Source: Tiliqua scincoides
Taxonomy: Eukaryota; Chordata; Lepidosauria; Squamata; Scincidae
Reading direction: 5' to 3'
Length of the DNA stretch: 64,000 bases
Assembly (NCBI RefSeq): GCF_035046505.1
Contig: NC_089827.1
Location: 19,543,353 to 19,607,352, forward strand
The notes beneath the pieces are model-generated. The model saw only the letters and a program-made list of their open reading frames with translations, did not search any database and had not been told where the DNA came from. A program made the translations under genes and the position numbers. Positions within the stretch are counted from its first letter, which is position 1. The number at the start of each line of letters is the position of its first letter. Positions 63,113-64,000 of the stretch are shown here, piece by piece.

Positions 63113-64000
63113 TAGCCAAAGCATAGAAAGTTGAGCTTCCAGCTTTCCTCTGAAAGACAGGCACTGTGGAAACCAAGCAGAAATGTTTGTTGAGCCTCAC
63201 AGCTGTTGATGTAGCACTGACTGCTGACAAACCCAATCCTGCTTGCTTTGGCAGCATGAATTTTACCACTAGCTTTATTAGGAACACAACAAGGGCAAGA
63301 ATAAGATACCTATTTCTTGCAAATAGTTAATGCTGGAAAAAAAAAAGAATGAAACTATAGCAGTGGAAATCAGGTGAAGAAAACAATGTTTTATGGTATA
63401 TTGTAGAGCTTTGGGCGCTAGATCTAGATTTAATAAGGTGGCTGGTCATGAAATATGGTCCCACTTTCTTTCCGGTGAAGCTGTTTTTTCTCTCTCTAGC
63501 ATTCCCTGACACGGTAATCAATACTGATTAAATTTAATAAAGCAATTCTTGCTTCATATACAGGTGTTGCTTCATGAGGAACAGAGAACACCGGAGAGAA
63601 CGAAGTCAAGAAGAATTTTGTATTCCATCTTAATTAAAGAAAAAAACCGCTAAAAGCAGAAAAATAATTCTGAAGTCAGTACAAGTTCTGCAGGACTGTG
63701 CGTGTTTCCTCTGGTTTGTATTTATTTTATGTTATATATGCTGTCAAATGGTTGCTTGTTTAAACCGGGATAAGACAGACCCAAGACAGCTTAAAAAGAC
63801 AGAGCCAGTACAAGGACCAGGACTGGGTAAGGAGCAGAACTGAAAAGCTTGATCATCTAAGAATAGTTGTTTACAGACGAAATATAACTAAAAATCCTCC
63901 CCCCACTGATTACCTTGGGGTTTCTGCTACCCTAATGAATCTCCTTCGATCGGTACCCGCTATTTTGCTGAAAAGAGTAAGAGAAAGGGAACAGAGGAAG
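63113..64000. other. No recognised feature
   Basis: AT-rich unique-looking sequence to the window edge. No exon or shared repeat identified. Confidence 0.4.

Noticed and set aside
62238-63115. 170- and 193-codon plus-strand frames
   Set aside because: Proline/leucine-rich translations of a GC-rich block with no recognised domain, and a competing minus-strand frame.
1-64000. LTR retrotransposon, retrovirus or Polinton
   Set aside because: I saw no long terminal repeat pairs, primer-binding or polypurine layout, and no gag, integrase, envelope, capsid or packaging-protein-like frames.

Overview
This window looks like repeat-dominated, gene-poor nuclear DNA from a reptile, most probably a squamate. 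The basis is the repeat content: CR1/L3-type LINEs ending in a TTCTTATG octamer tail, an old L2 and MIR-like background, tRNA- and 5S-rRNA-derived SINEs, many small hAT and Harbinger-like elements, a pogo/Tigger-like element with a CAGTGGTGCCTCGC terminus, and long simple repeats. I recognise no host protein-coding exon, no intact tRNA or rRNA gene, no CRISPR array and no LTR or viral element. The only convincing protein is the C-terminal 365 residues of a CR1/L3 reverse transcriptase at 25763-26860. The species is inferred from memory of such repeats, not from a search.

Layout. 0-9 kb: a CR1/L3 tail, AT-rich unique DNA, a run of TTA-bounded 180-bp MITEs (2884-3355), a 1-kb hAT element (5906-6909), a minus-strand CR1/L3 tail (7585-8000) and four abutting 90-bp palindromic MITEs (8649-9017). 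9.0-10.3 kb: a GC- and CpG-rich island, the only promoter-like stretch. 11-14 kb: two hAT elements inserted side by side, then a pogo-like element (12322-13520) carrying twelve 45-bp repeats. 14-25 kb: CR1, a GC-rich long MITE, hAT elements, an inverted duplication at 17.9 kb and a decayed L2. 25.7-27.1 kb: the best-preserved LINE. 27-45 kb: many hAT elements with readable 8-bp target duplications, including an almost perfect hairpin at 34.7 kb, plus 5S-derived SINEs. 45-55 kb: GC-rich long MITEs, an unusual A-B-A duplication (46870-47211), more 5S SINEs and a LINE-type 3' end that shares their tail. 55-64 kb: mostly unique DNA with some hAT copies, one tRNA SINE with a 90-bp hexamer tail and a GC-rich block near 62.7 kb.

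How the parts relate. The elements form apparent parasite-partner sets. A LINE-type 3' end (40643-41086; 52425-52836) and a 5S-headed SINE share the same roughly 30-bp tail, as expected if one reverse transcriptase mobilises both. The small hAT families carry hAT-like ends and 8-bp duplications but no transposase. Two MITE families (about 180 bp and about 550 bp) share the GGGCCCAATCCTA-type terminus and TTA flanks expected of PIF/Harbinger elements. The host sequence between them is probably intergenic or intronic. Boundaries are read by eye and may be off by several bases where no target duplication is visible.
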